From contig OZ038388.1 of assembly GCA_964036045.1 (NCBI GenBank), positions 6,784,058 to 6,848,057 on the forward strand: a stretch of DNA of 64,000 bases, read 5' to 3'. The stretch is from Eutreptiella sp. 'Long Island Sound 2002'. Lineage: Eukaryota; Euglenozoa; Euglenophyceae; Eutreptiales; Eutreptiaceae. The number at the start of each line of letters is the position of its first letter. The stretch's first letter is position 1. Positions 34,321 through 45,511 of this stretch are shown here, piece after piece. Position numbers and translations under genes: made by a program. Under the pieces are notes generated by a model, which searched no databases, had not been told where the DNA came from, and saw only the letters and a program-made list of their open reading frames with translations.

Positions 34321-35880
34321 GGGGAATGATGCACTGTCAGCCTGAACTGGCTCAGATAAGTCCACCACCGCTTTAGTTTCGCTTTCTCTGGTGGTGGGTC
34401 CTTCTGAAAAGACTTCACAGGTTCCTGGTTACAGAGCCAGACAATAGGGTTAGATCCCAGGAGTCGGGATTGTGACGAAAGCACCAACATACCGGCCGGG
34501 AGTTCCTGGTCATAGGTGCTGTAATTGGAACGCACTTGGTTGCATTTCCAATTCCAGTGTCCCAGTGGCACCAGCTGCCACTCACTGGTAGGATAGTCAT
34601 GTTTCAAGGAGCCATCACGGTTCAGTCCACTAGTATGATAATGGCAGTGGGTTAGTTCAGCTGGGTTAAACTCCTGCCATTGATAGATCGTTCAACCCCC
34701 CCCCCCACATCACTGGCATCAGTGATCAGGACTATCTCGCCCTTAGGGCGGGGTACCCCCAGGCAGTTGGAGGAGGCAATTTTCTTCTTCAATTCCTGGA
34801 AACACTCCTCCTCTCTGGCGGTCCACCTCCAGTGAGTAGTTTTCTTGATTAAGTCAGTGAGGGGGGCAGAGGAGTAGGTAACATTGTGGATGTGACGCCT
34901 ACAGAAGTTACAGGCGCCCACAAAACTCCTCACGTCGTGTAGACCCTTCTTAGGGTCATCGCGAATCTGCATGTCCTGTAGGGGCTGGATCTTAGACGCG
35001 GCTGGTTTCCACCAGCCATACGCCACGTCCAAACCCAAATATTCCATCTCCTCTTTCATAAACTCACATTTTTCGAGTTTGATTCGGAGATGGTTTTCTT
35101 GATAAACAATGAAAGATTCACGGAGGAGAAGGACATGGTCCTCTTGGGTATTAGTACCAAAACTCACGTCGTCGATGTGGGCCTACTTTTCTGCACCCCG
35201 AGAAATCAACTCCTGTACTAGAGGTCGGCGCCTCAGTATGTACAAATTTTGTTCATTAGCTCCTGGAAGAGCGCTGGGGCATTAGCCACCCCGAAAGGCA
35301 TGACCTTCCGCTTAAACACACGACCCTCAGGGGTTATAAAAGCCAGCAGCTCCTGAGCTGCGGCGGTTAGGTCTACCTGCCAGAAACCACTGCGTTTGTC
35401 CATTTTGGTCTTGTACCTGCATTTGGCAATACGCTCCAGGGTATTTTCCATGTTAGGAATACTCCCTGAGTGGTTCTGGGTTTTCTTGTTGACCTCACCA
35501 TAGTCAACAACCAGTCGTAGGCCAGTCGACGCTGGTTTAGCAACCAAGAAACAGGGACTGCAGTGATGGGGGTAGTCCCCCTTCTAATATTCCTCCACGA
35601 GGCCAGCATCAATACATTCCTGGATCTGGCGCTCGATTTCTTCAACCTGTTCCTGTGGAGCGGGATAGGGACGACGCCTCACTCGCGTCTTTTCAAATTC
35701 AGGTTTCAGTTTCAGGTCCATCTGGACCAGTTTTTTACAACAGAGGGGGGGCGGCAAGGCGCCGAATACATCCTCATAGGTTAGCAGCAGTTTCTTCAGT
35801 CGGGGGTCAAGGTTGAGACTCTCGATTTTCTGCAGGAAATCCTCCTCAGCATGGAGGTTGCTCTTTCCATGTTCTTACTT
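34321..35880 (-). pseudogene. Element C reverse transcriptase and RNase H
   Basis: RT is spread over at least three frames: 35547-35233 (LRLVVDYGEVNKKT, KMDKRSGFWQVDL, VMPFGVANAPALFQEL), then 35167-34652, then RNase H at 34607-34302. Frame changes lie near 35210 and 34660, and a TAG occurs two codons before the active site. The active site reads HIDD instead of YxDD, the same variant as in element A. RNase H begins at ITDASDVGGG. Each piece aligns with 54000-55500 of A. Confidence 0.85.
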
Positions 35881-36711
35881 TTTGTGCCGATCAGCAGTTT
35901 CGGCAGGTACAGAACCATCGTCCCACTCAGGGGGACATTGCTGCCCATAGTGAAAAGAATACACTAGGGGTATCTCAGGATCAGGCAGCGTATAGGAATC
36001 ATCGTCCTCCGCAGACCAGATGGAGGATTTCCAGGTCTCTCTGAGGTATTGCAGCCGCTCTTGGCGCTCAATACCTTCGGCCTTCAGGTACAACAGCCGT
36101 CGGAGTTCCTGAGTGTCATGCTCAGACAGTGGCATGTTATTAGAAGCAGGCCGCGCTAGAGCATCAGGACTCCTGGCCACGGGTTCACCTGTGTGCATAG
36201 GCTGCATGTGTAGCACCGGTTTCCCAACAGAGGAAGTGGGTTGTCAGGTTGACTCTAGATCTACCTCCTCCAGCAACAGCTGGGCTAGGAAGGCACTGTG
36301 TTTTAGATCAACACAGCTTGGATACCCAGGAGGAATAGTGCTGGCGATCTCAGACAGTTGGTCGTCAGCATCCTCCTTAACAGCTGCAGGTTCCAGATAG
36401 CCATCGGGAGATTCACACCCTGTAAGTGTGGCAGATAGGTGCTCAGGAGATTGATTTTTGAGATCAGAAAGGGTCAGGCCAAGATTTTCGGCCATGACCT
36501 CTTTCAGTAGCACTTGGCCTAGGTCACACAGGGGTACAGGATTGAGAAATCCATCGACGTTTGATAAGAAACTGGCCCACTCAGGGGCCTGCATAGCTGT
36601 GTCTGAGTCCTCAGGCACGGAGATGGGACTGTCGGGGAATTGCACACTTCCCACGGTCATTCGATCTGGCATACGGCGCCATTAAGCGTGTTCACCAGAG
36701 CAGCCCCAGTC
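35875..36711 (-). pseudogene. Element C pol linker downstream of the MT-like module
   Basis: In minus orientation the frame resumes at 36711, the point where element A was inserted, with the last piece of the MT-like module (PDWG) and a linker homologous to A (MTVGSVQFPDSPISVPED matches LTISSVRLPDEAIYVPLG). Stops occur near 36685 and 36242. The region leads to the RT N-terminal extension around 35850. The half upstream of the insertion lies at 60242-60937. Confidence 0.75.
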
Positions 36712-36716
36712 AGGGG
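36712..36716. repeat. Target-site duplication of element A, left
   Basis: AGGGG immediately left of the element A 5' LTR. The same five bases follow the 3' LTR at 60236-60240. Joining C across the two with one copy kept restores homology to the family A protein at this position, which supports the assignment. Confidence 0.75.
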
Positions 36717-37501
36717 AGTAAGAAAAAGTGCTTTTCCATTGCTTTGAGGCATACTCTAGTTGTATTAGAGATGCACTGAGCATCCAGGCATTTCTATCTT
36801 AGTATTGGTCCCAACAAAAGTGGTGATAACACATTTGACCTATGGAACCAAACACCCAATCAGGATATGGAGTGGACCCCTTAATCCCCTTTCAATGTGA
36901 GGCAAATCATCTTTTCCTGAGTTGACTGAGCACTGACATATCCAAGGCAGAGCCTATGAATTTATCTATGTTTTTCCATGAATTCTTAGCTATCCTAGTG
37001 GTATGCACCCTAGGGGGCTGGGCACCTCTTTTTGAGAGGTCCTGGGTTCAATTCCTGGTCAGCCTAGCTAAGTAGGAAGATCCCATGTGACATGGCAGTG
37101 ACCTCATCGCCACATGCCCTGCCACCTCAGCACATATGGGACCCAAAACAAAGAGTGCACATCTCCTGAGATGGCACTATGGAGAGAGAGTGACCATGGG
37201 GCAGTTTTCCAACTCTTTTCCAAAACATTTCAGCTATCTTTGTGAATATGCATTCCGATTTGACCTGAGTTGCAGTTTCTGTGAATATCCTTTCATCTTT
37301 CACTGTTTACACTGCAGCCCTTCGTGCTTTGATCCTGATTCTCTTCTCCTTGCACACCTCTGGCTTGGGCTATCCTGGATTTACTGTATTTCAACAAACA
37401 AAAGCTTTTCATCTCCAAAAACAAGCAGCAGGAAACCCTAGAACCAGCAGCAAGCAGCAGGAGAGACAAAAACACAGTGCTGAAACCACTATAAACCTTT
37501 C
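36717..37501 (+). repeat. Element A 5' LTR
   Basis: About 785 bp, repeated at 59450-60235 with roughly six substitutions and two 1-2 nt indels (about 99% identity). It begins AGTAAGAAAAAGT and ends near TTTCT, so its ends are AG...CT rather than the usual TG...CA. The C/D family LTR has the same start and end. A primer-binding site follows directly. It contains the tRNA-like stretch listed next. Boundaries may be off by one base. Confidence 0.85.
36986..37071 (+). other. tRNA-like segment inside the element A LTR
   Basis: TTAGCTA and TAGCTAA, 86 nt apart end to end, can pair as a 7-bp acceptor-like stem. Between them are an A-box-like CCTAGTGGTATGC, a 6-bp hairpin ACCTCT/AGAGGT in the place of a long variable arm, and a B box GGTTCAATTCC. 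The anticodon arm is not recognisable. The 3' LTR has the same segment at 59720-59805. Confidence 0.4.
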
Positions 37502-37515
37502 TGGTAGCAAGAGGC
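37502..37515 (+). promoter_or_regulatory. Element A primer-binding site
   Basis: TGGTAGCAAGAGGC directly after the LTR. It matches the complement of an initiator Met-tRNA 3' end (TGGTAGCAGAGG) with one inserted A. It would prime minus-strand DNA synthesis. Confidence 0.65.
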
Positions 37516-37602
37516 AGTCTGTCTCTGCGCACCGGCAGCAACCCCGCGCCGTACATCCAGTGCGCCGAGTACAGGCACATGTAAGCAGAAGGGCGACTGA
37601 AG

Positions 37603-38408
37603 ATGGACACAAGGAAGGAGGACGCCGACGTGAAGACAGCGCCAGCGCCTGAGGCACCGGCAAGGCCAGCACCTGGCGCTCTACCTTCGGAGCCCTTACA
37701 TGGGCCAGTGGAAGCGGCTGAGGACTCCCTGGATGGACTCCAGACGGCCTTCGGGGCCCTGTCTGTCGAAGAGGTGGTCTCTCAGCCTGTGAAGAGGAAG
37801 AGAGAGAGCGAGAAGGATGCTGGAGACGAAGCAGACGAAGGAGAGGAACAAGGGCAAGACCTGACGAATGTCCCTACCTTCGAAGGCGCACCAAGCGCTT
37901 CTGGCCTCCACGCATCACCCTCTCCTTTAACCACCACACTCCCACATCCACTCCCACAACCAACCCGCCTATGGCAGAGGGCACAGGCTTTACTGGCATG
38001 CCTCCCTACCCCGCCTATGGTATGGGCCCACCTACCACTGCGCTCCCTGAGGCAACTACTGCCAGTGAGCCGGTGACTTCCAGCTCTGCGCCGCGATGGT
38101 ATGCGGCTGAATATCCCCATCGGCTACCCGCTACTGGAACCTATGTGGATGTTCCTGGGTATGCACCTGGCTATGCAACCCTGAGTGGGTTGAGGAGAGG
38201 ACCCGAGTCCCTTGGAGGCAGGAGTAGAGGATCGGGGAGATCCTCCAACAGGTCCCTGACGCGGTCGGAGATCAACGAGGTGCTCCGAGGAGCCACTTCA
38301 AAAATCGTGGGCGACCTCACTCAAGAGATCCGGGAGAAACTGGAGCCCCTGATGATCCCGCACCAAGCGTCACCGACTACGGTGGGAATGTCACCCCACC
38401 GAGTATAG
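37603..38408 (+). pseudogene. Element A Gag N-terminal region
   Basis: ATG 37603 opens a 157-codon acidic, Pro/Ala-rich frame with a basic patch KRKRESEKD. Near 37970 the continuation lies in the next frame (MAEGTGFTGMPPYPAYG ... RSEINEVLRGATSKIVGD), which ends at TAG 38406-38408 and then stays open in the same frame into the capsid part. So this copy has one frameshift and one stop within Gag. No intron signals persuaded me otherwise. Confidence 0.65.
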
Positions 38409-39851
38409 GCCAACCACCTGGCGGCAGGGTTGACAAACACCCTGGGGAGCCTGAGGAGCCGACCGATGCCGACTCCTGCAGCTATACCGAGAAGTCCATT
38501 CGTACCGAGAACAGCCCAGCCGCCCTACAGCCACATGACGAACTCGACGAGGGCCGAGCTGGACCGGCTGGGGCTGACAGCCTTGAGGGCTATGGTGGAC
38601 GTGGAGCCTTATGGCTCCAGTGATCTAGGCGGAGACCCCTCCGATGATGAGCCGCCGTCGATGACTTCGGCCTCGCCCTCGGAGGACGATGACCCGGAGG
38701 ACCCCGAGGACCCAAGGGGTAAGAAGAAGAAGAAGAAGAAGATGAAGACCCGACGCCCTGAGGGACGCAGGTCTCAGGAGGCGAAGGCTATTGCCACCTC
38801 CAAGATCGTGGCGAACCTGCCTGAGTTCACACGCAAGGACCTCAGCGAGTTCGCTGAGAATTTTGGCCGGTTCCTCCGATTGACCGGCCAAACCCACGCT
38901 AGTGGGCGAGTCAAGTGCGACCTGCTCCTGCAGTGCTGCAAGACCAAGTACCTGGAGAAGCAGGTCAGGCAGATCGTGACTAACTCCGCCACCTTTGCCG
39001 ATGTGTTGGTTGCCCTGGAGAGGCAGTACCCGACCTACGAAACCGACCTGTCCATCAGGGCCGAGATCCAGAACCTGCCCATGCTGCCCAACAACCCCAA
39101 ACCTGGCAGGGTCTCTGAGCTGTTGGCTGACCTGGATCACTGGGCTGGACGACTGACGCCCGGTTCCTACAGCAGCGACGACCTGCTGTTCTGGTTGGTG
39201 GCCAAGCTCCCTCGAGAGCTATGGGACGAGTGCCGTTCGACGGCGGAGCGCAAGGCTAGATCCCTCCGCTACGAGGATCTATGCGTGCTACTCCTGGAGC
39301 TGGCGCTGGAGAAGGAGAGCGACCAGCACTTGAACAATTACCGTCCTGGAGGAGGAGGTTCTGGAGGTCTTGGCAAAGGGTACCAAGGGTCCCGACCTGG
39401 GCAGGGGACTACCCCCAAACACCCCCACGCCCGTATCATGGAGAATGTGAAGGAGCTATTCTGGTGTGATGCCAGAGACGAGCAGGGCCACCTGCAGCAC
39501 ACCCCTGACTGCGAGCAGCGAGACTGCTTCGTAGTCCAGGGGAAGCAGCAGGAGAAGAACACCGGCGCCAAAGCGAAGCTGCCGGATCATTACAGGTGCA
39601 CCATCACGTGTGCATTCTGCGGGAAGCGGAAGCACTACGAGGATGAGTGCTACCATAAGCAACGCCTATCGGCGAAGCTTAAGGGTGAAGATCCTGGTAA
39701 AGGCTCAGGCAAAGGTGGAGGCAAAGGCAAAGGCAACGACTCCGGCAAGGGCAAGTCGAAAGGACGTGGTCAAGGGCAAGACAAGAGTCAAGGTGGACGA
39801 GGAGGAGGCGCTAACCGCCAGCCCGACAACAAGAGCAAGGACAAGAAATGA
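38409..39851 (+). pseudogene. gag: Element A Gag capsid and nucleocapsid
   Basis: Open from the preceding stop to TGA 39849. It has an acidic stretch, a poly-lysine run (38728-38745), and a capsid-like domain from about 38800 (LPEFTRKDLSEFAENFGRFL through YETDLSIRAEIQNLPMLP and LPRELWDEC). A zinc knuckle CAFCGKRKHYEDEC lies near 39615, followed by a Lys/Gly-rich nucleic-acid-binding tail. The TGA at 39849 is private to this copy: A2 has a glycine codon there. The frame continues to PAEF before the conserved TGA at 40068. Confidence 0.8.
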
Positions 39852-40067
39852 GGCAACCCCAACCCTAATCCAGGGGGGAACTCCGAGCCCTCTGGAGGGC
39901 AGTCTGGTCCTACCACACGCTCACAAACGCAGGCCCAGCAAGAACAAGGAGCCAAGCGTGAGCATGAAGGTGGTGATGACGGCAACGCTAAGAAGAGGAG
40001 CCGTTTCATGAGGATGGCCCGCAAATTGCGGAACAAGGGGTTCGAGGTGACCTGTCCCGCGGAGTTC

Positions 40068-40111
40068 TGACGGGGACGCTCTGGTGGCACCCAAGACCTG
40101 GTGTTTTGGGT
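40068..40111 (+). promoter_or_regulatory. Candidate Gag-Pol readthrough site, family A
   Basis: Gag ends PAEF-TGA (40068-40070) followed by CGG, the leaky context used by several RNA viruses. The frame continues into protease. ACCCAA (40089-40094) and TTGGGT (40106-40111) form a 6-bp hairpin 18 nt downstream. The fragment A2 keeps the same stop, context and stem (stop at 17909-17911). A second in-frame TAG at 40149-40151, directly before the protease DTG motif, is also shared with A2. Confidence 0.5.
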
Positions 40112-41133
40112 ACGTATCCGACTAGGGGGACGCGAATACCTGGGGGTATAGGACACTGGCGCCACCATATCTATAGTGGCCAAGAAAGTTTTACCTTGTG
40201 GGAGCCTGAAGAACACCATGACCACCGCTGCTATACGCATGGGGGATGGACATGTGGTGCACAGCTGCGGGGACTGTGAAGTGGAGGTACCTATGGGCTC
40301 CCGTACTATCGCCCATCGGTTCTATGTGATGGACACTGAGGCCTTCGACTTTGTACTGGGGACTGACTTCTTCGTACAGCACTCCCAGATACAATCCCTG
40401 ACGCTGCAAGCGCCCTACCTCCTCTACGTGGACCACGGCAGTGGCAGAGAGTCTGTGCCACTGGAGCAGTCGGAACATACCTCGAATTACCTGAGGCTAT
40501 CGAAGGAGGAGCCCTCGAACATGATGGCGGCCTCCAAAACTGAGGACTATCAACTATTGGGGGAAGTCCTAGACCAAGGTCTGAAGGAGTTGGGTTACTC
40601 TCGAGAAGACCTGACTGTGGAGTTGTTCGCCAGCGACAAGCAGCATGTACTGGACCTTTACTGCAGCAAGGGGAAGAACTGCAGCTACAAATTTTACTGG
40701 CCCTCTTTCGGGATGGCCTACGGGAACCCGAGGTTCAGTGAACTGGGGAAGGTGCTGACCAAGGTGGCCTTGGAACGTTCCCGTATGGTCCTGTGTTCCC
40801 CCGATTGGGGAGCCCATGGGGGCAACGAATACTGGCGAAACCTCCTGGACAGGCTGACTATCAGCTCTGTTCGGTTACCTGATGAGGCCATCTACGTGCC
40901 TCTGGGGCGTAAGACGCCTATTGGGAAACCCGGATGGGGGAGTATGCTGAGCGTGGTGGACGGAGGTCTTACCTCCATCCCCTCGGAGGATCTGGACCCG
41001 ACTCTGGTCCAGGCTATACAACGAGAAAGCGATGGACTCGCCTTGGGTGACTTGAAGGATCGCCTACGACCTCAAGATGCTGTTGAGACTACACCCGGAG
41101 GAGATGAGTACGTCGTGACTGACACCAACACCC
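40071..41133 (+). pseudogene. pol: Element A Pol N-terminus: protease and MT-like module
   Basis: The frame runs from the readthrough stop through GGTQDLVFWVRI to a TAG at 40149, then the retropepsin DTGATISIV and hallmark VLGTDFF. After a linker comes the MT-like module: VELFASDKQHVLDLYC, then YGNPRFSELGKVLTKVAL, then MVLCSPDWG. NPR replaces the NPP found in families B and C. The gene is interrupted at 41133 by element B and resumes in the same frame at 53325. Confidence 0.85.
41129..41133. repeat. Target-site duplication of element B, left
   Basis: CACCC directly before the left LTR, repeated at 53320-53324 after the right LTR. Five bases is typical for Ty3/gypsy integrases. Confidence 0.9.
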
Positions 41134-41663
41134 TGAAAGTGCTGCCCTGGGTCGATGTTTGTGCCGGAGGGCTCGGGGCCGGCAAGACCAGTGGGGCAGG
41201 CACGCGAGGAGTCTCCCTGGATGTTGTTATTGGGGGTAGAACCGGATACTCGGACACCAACGGAGGCGAGAGCAGCAACAACTGAAGCAAGGTCCATGCT
41301 GATTGTGGTCCGGCAGAAAATCCCAGTCTATGAAGAAAATTGAGGCGGATTATTCTAAATACATCTGAGTGTCCAAAACTGTCTGAAAAGATTTAAATAA
41401 TCCAATTATGTAAAAATGTTTGGCCGATCTGGCCCGCGAGCGCGCGTCAGCGGCAAATGGCAATTCCAGCTAAAATAGCGGAACGCGGCGGATTTACGGG
41501 GAATGGACCGCGGAATCAAATCCGGCATATCAGAAATATATAGGAAATATCCTGCGACTGAGCTGCGAGGCGGCGATTCCGCCGAAGCAAAGAAAATGAC
41601 CAAAATGTAGCCAATCTGGGCAGAATGTCTGAAAATCTGAGCATGGGGCTAGCCGCACTTACA
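41134..41663 (-). repeat. Element B 3' LTR
   Basis: 530 bp, TG...CA. It is identical to 52790-53319 except for two substitutions (near 41222 and 41552), so the insertion is recent. Element B lies on the minus strand and this is its 3' LTR. It contains the same open frame start (MDLASVVAALAS) as the 5' LTR, here reading out into element A. Confidence 0.95.
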
Positions 41664-43321
41664 CACCCCCTCCAAAAACACACTGGGGTGTGTCGCTACG
41701 TCAACGAAGAACGTAGTGCGGGTAAGTCCCAGAAAAACATAGAAATGTAGCCTTGATGGGGCGAAATCTGCTTGATCTGACCTGATTTGGGCTGAATTGG
41801 CACTGAATCAGGATGGCTGACCCTGAAATGAGACAGAATGAGAAGTGACGAACAGTCCTCCGTGCAGTAAAACATTAGGTCAAGGGCTAAAAAGCATGTA
41901 AACGTATCGAGAATCGATACCAAACCATGCATTGGTTGAGAATGAGGTAGATTATTGGAGGATTGAGTGGGGGGATCAAGAAATGGAGTGACATCTCAGC
42001 GCTCTGGCACAGTTTCGCTGTCGCGGGCACGCTACAGTGTCCTCGCCGAACTCTACATCGTGTTAATCCCGCTTTTCTCGTTCTGAAAAGTGCAGCATGT
42101 GCTTCAGATTTGGCGCATCTGGTGGATGATCACAAGATTCAGCAAAAATGAGAGTTAATTTGAGCAAAGATGAAGGAGATTAAACAATCACAGAGTGGAT
42201 AAACAAATGCAGATGTAGTCTGTAGACCCTAAGTGAACCACAGAAGGTAGAGATGTTTTTCAGTTCACTTAGATCTAAACAGATCTTCGAGGAATGTGAG
42301 GAGATGACAAGGAGATCAACCTAAGTTGTCCTACAATGAGGCAAATTCATGAGATGGAGGTGAAATGAAGCGGAATGTCTAGAACTAAAACTACCAACAC
42401 TTTCGTTTAGACTAAAGTTAATATATATTGTTGTTTATTCCGCTCAATTGTGCTTTCCGGCACGTTGGTTCGCGAGCATCCAACAGATTCATTGAAAATG
42501 TGGATCATGTGATGATGCATCATGATGGGACATGATAGCCCTGGATCCTTGGCATGTAACGCGCCGAAGGTTCGCTGAAGGCGCTTTACTGACAGTACAT
42601 AACTGAGAGACACCGAATTTACAGTGGCGATGGTGTCAATCGACTTGGACAAGGCCAATCTTTCGATGGAGTCCCACAAGACACTTGGATTCACCATTTT
42701 CGACGATTCCTGGTCGGATTGAGCTCACATTGGTGTGTGCCAAAAATACAACGAAGCTTACGGACTTCAGAGGTTGCTGTTAGAAGTCCCTAGAGCTCCT
42801 ATCTGAAGGTTGTCTGAACAATTGACGTCTGGGTTTCGTACAACAGTGGCGGAATGATGGACAAACCTGAGGAATTCAAGGTAAATTTGAGGATCCTGGA
42901 TCTGAATCTGGACTTTGGCGTTAGCATCACAGCAAATGAAGGTAAGATCTGAGCTCCTGGCGTCACATCTGGTGCAGCCAGTACTACAGGGGGTGCCTGT
43001 AGGGGTGAATGTCGCTGCGCAGCGTTTTTACTATGTACATTTGCTTCCATCTGCACGAGTAGCCAAATTCCAAAGATGCACAGACCAACAGAGACAAGAT
43101 TACCCCGAATCTGCCTGAATTAAGCCTGAGTTTGGTTTTTTCTGAACACGGCAGCACACTCCGTGGCTTTCGGCTTTCGACTTTCGATACGCTGCCGAAC
43201 GGAGACCAAAGAAAAATTGATTGATTGACGTCAAATTATCAAACATTCGCAGTTCTCCACATCATGACATAAACAGAAAGAATGAACAGTGGATTGAGCA
43301 AAATGTGGTGGGATGGCTTCC
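41664..43321. other. Element B 3' non-coding region with polypurine tract
   Basis: No gene. On the minus strand GGAGGGGGTG (41664-41673) abuts the 3' LTR and fits a polypurine tract that primes plus-strand synthesis. The remaining ~1.65 kb between the chromodomain stop and the LTR is unusually long for an untranslated tail. Small open frames in it show no recognisable domain. Confidence 0.65.
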
Positions 43322-44482
43322 TCAATTCGGCCAAGCACGAATACATGTGACCACCAACCTGTCTGGCCTGGCCCTCGTACGGCTTAGGCGCTGCAGATCA
43401 GCGGCCGAACTCGAAGCTTGGTCCTCATTTGGCTCCTGGGCTGGCCTGACCGCAGGAGGGGGGATCGACGGATCAGCCCTGGAATGTGGCTGCTGAGGGC
43501 CGTAAAAGGCTGGATCTCGATTCACCACAGGTCGTTTTCCGTCGCTCTCCACTTGTCTGTCTGGTTTCGACAAACAGTCTGTCAGGAGTACACCAATTTC
43601 GGGGTGCTTCTTCAGGAAGTCGATGAACCCCTTGGTGTATCCATGGACAAAAGATTGGGCTGGTTCCCAGTTGTTGTGACTGGAATCAAAGCCCCTCCAC
43701 TCACACAGAAATTCCCATTCGCCTTTGGCGTCACGTCTTGCTTCAACAATCCTCTTGAGTTCGTACTTCCCCCCTTCGATGACCCGATCAGACAAATGTT
43801 TCGCAGTCCAAAAAAGGGGTTTAACCCGATCTTTGGGGGAGGGGATCTCTCTCTTGAGGCGATCGCCCGAAACGTCAATTTCCCTGCTGACATCCACACG
43901 AATCCTCCACCTGTTCTCACCAAGACGCGCTGTAACAGCGAATGGCCCCTCCCACAAGGGAAGAAGCTTGTCATCTCCGTCCAGGGTGGTTTCGGATTTT
44001 CGAAGCCAAACTCGATCATCGACTTCAAAATTGTGGGGGTTTTTTCGGCCTTGATTCTGGACCCAAAGCCAGTCAGCTTGATGCTTCTCGATTAATTTCG
44101 ACACAGATTTATCTGCTCGTTGGACTTCGTCCAAAAACAGCGAAGCATCTTTACAGGGGCGAGGATTATTCAACGGCATGTTCCACCAACACTTCTTTCG
44201 TCCAAAGACAATTTCATTTGGAGAAAGGCCATGATACAAAGGCGTGTTGTGGTAACGGCGAAGCAATGCGAAGAGAACTTCCATCCAATGGAAATCCTTT
44301 TCACTCGCGAGCTCCTTACGAAGCATATTAATAATTGAGCGGCCGGCTCTTTCGCCAGGCAACGCTCGATGCGAGTGGATTTCACATCGGAGGTGGTGGA
44401 TTCCAAGGCGAGCACATAATTCTCTCCACCATTCGGAGGTGTACTCTTTGCCTGAATCCGTCACCACCTCGGATGGGACGTC
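43322..44482 (-). pseudogene. Element B integrase C-terminal half and chromodomain
   Basis: In frame with the rest of pol after a TAG at 44483. It opens just before the second catalytic acid (VVTDSGKEYTSEWW), then the third (LPGERAGRSI), then the core C-terminus (LSPNEIVFGRKKCWW) and an SH3-like region (LLPLWEGPFAVTARLGENRW). The chromodomain reads FLCEWRGFDSSHNNWEP. A Pro/Arg-rich tail ends in TGA at 43322. Apart from the upstream TAG this part is intact. Confidence 0.88.
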
Positions 44483-45511
44483 CTAACCTCCCATCCAGGT
44501 CTGCGCGCACCATTTGGCGGCAGCCTTGCCAGTCATCGACTCAATGTTGCAAGGCAACACTTGAATGTAGCCGGAATGACGGCACTGAATAAGGAGCACA
44601 CCATTGACTTTTTTATTAGTCCAATGGCACTCTTCGTCATCGAGTTCACCGAGATAGAAGAAATCACTGGTGACTCTGTTAAAGAGGCGCTCCGGAATAG
44701 GATGAGGCCTCAGATGGCCGTGCTTCTTCGCGCTGGGGGGCGTCGAGACCGCACATTGGGCACATCCGGCGGCTACTTTCATGCAATGAGTGTAGAGCCT
44801 CGATCCAAACAACCTATGCTTAATCATCGACCACAGTCGACGGCCATGTGCGTGGGGGGACTCCCATTTGTGCCACCAGTTTAACACTCGGGGGGCTAGG
44901 GCGTCTGGCACACACAATTTACCCTCCATCCACAGCTTCCCCCCATCCAACGAGGACTCAGGAAAAATCCCATCCTTGTGAGCATCCTTGGATTTGAGAT
45001 TTCCAAAGAATCCTTTAAACATGGGATCCTGCAGATAATCGGACGTCCAGTCACGGATGATCAGGGAATCTTTAGGCAGGGGTGGAGTTTTGGCCGGATC
45101 TCGACGCTTAATGCCTTGGATCAACCGAAATCGACTTACTTGTCGGGTATAGTCAAACCGTTTCACACTCCCTGAGGAGGGATCGGTGACTTTCTCCACG
45201 ACTTTCAGTGTTTTGGTGCACATCTCATGGGCATGCGCCGGATCTGAGATGGCCGTGATGTCGTGACACGGCAATGCGTGCTGTTTAACAGCGCACTGCA
45301 TGCATGCACGTCGAATGAGTTTCTTTTCTTCCTGATCCCATTCGATGATGACATGGCGGTCCTGCTCCGTACCATGGATGTTGGTATTTTGCAGCCCCTC
45401 TGAGGCGGGGTAAGCCCATCGGCTCAGAGCATCCGCTACCGTGTTGTGTTTTCCAGGCAAGTACGACACATGGAGGTCAAACAGAGAGAGAAATTCGTGC
45501 CATCTGGCCCG
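44483..45511 (-). pseudogene. Element B integrase N-terminal half
   Basis: Follows RNase H after a TGA at 45512. It starts with the usual linker (FDLHVSYLPGKHNTVADALS) and a zinc module (HAHGRRLWSMIKHRLF ... CAQC). The first catalytic acid is in VTSDFFYLGE. The frame meets TAG at 44483-44485 between the first and second acids. The TGA at 45512 replaces a codon that is arginine in relatives, consistent with CGA to TGA. Confidence 0.88.
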
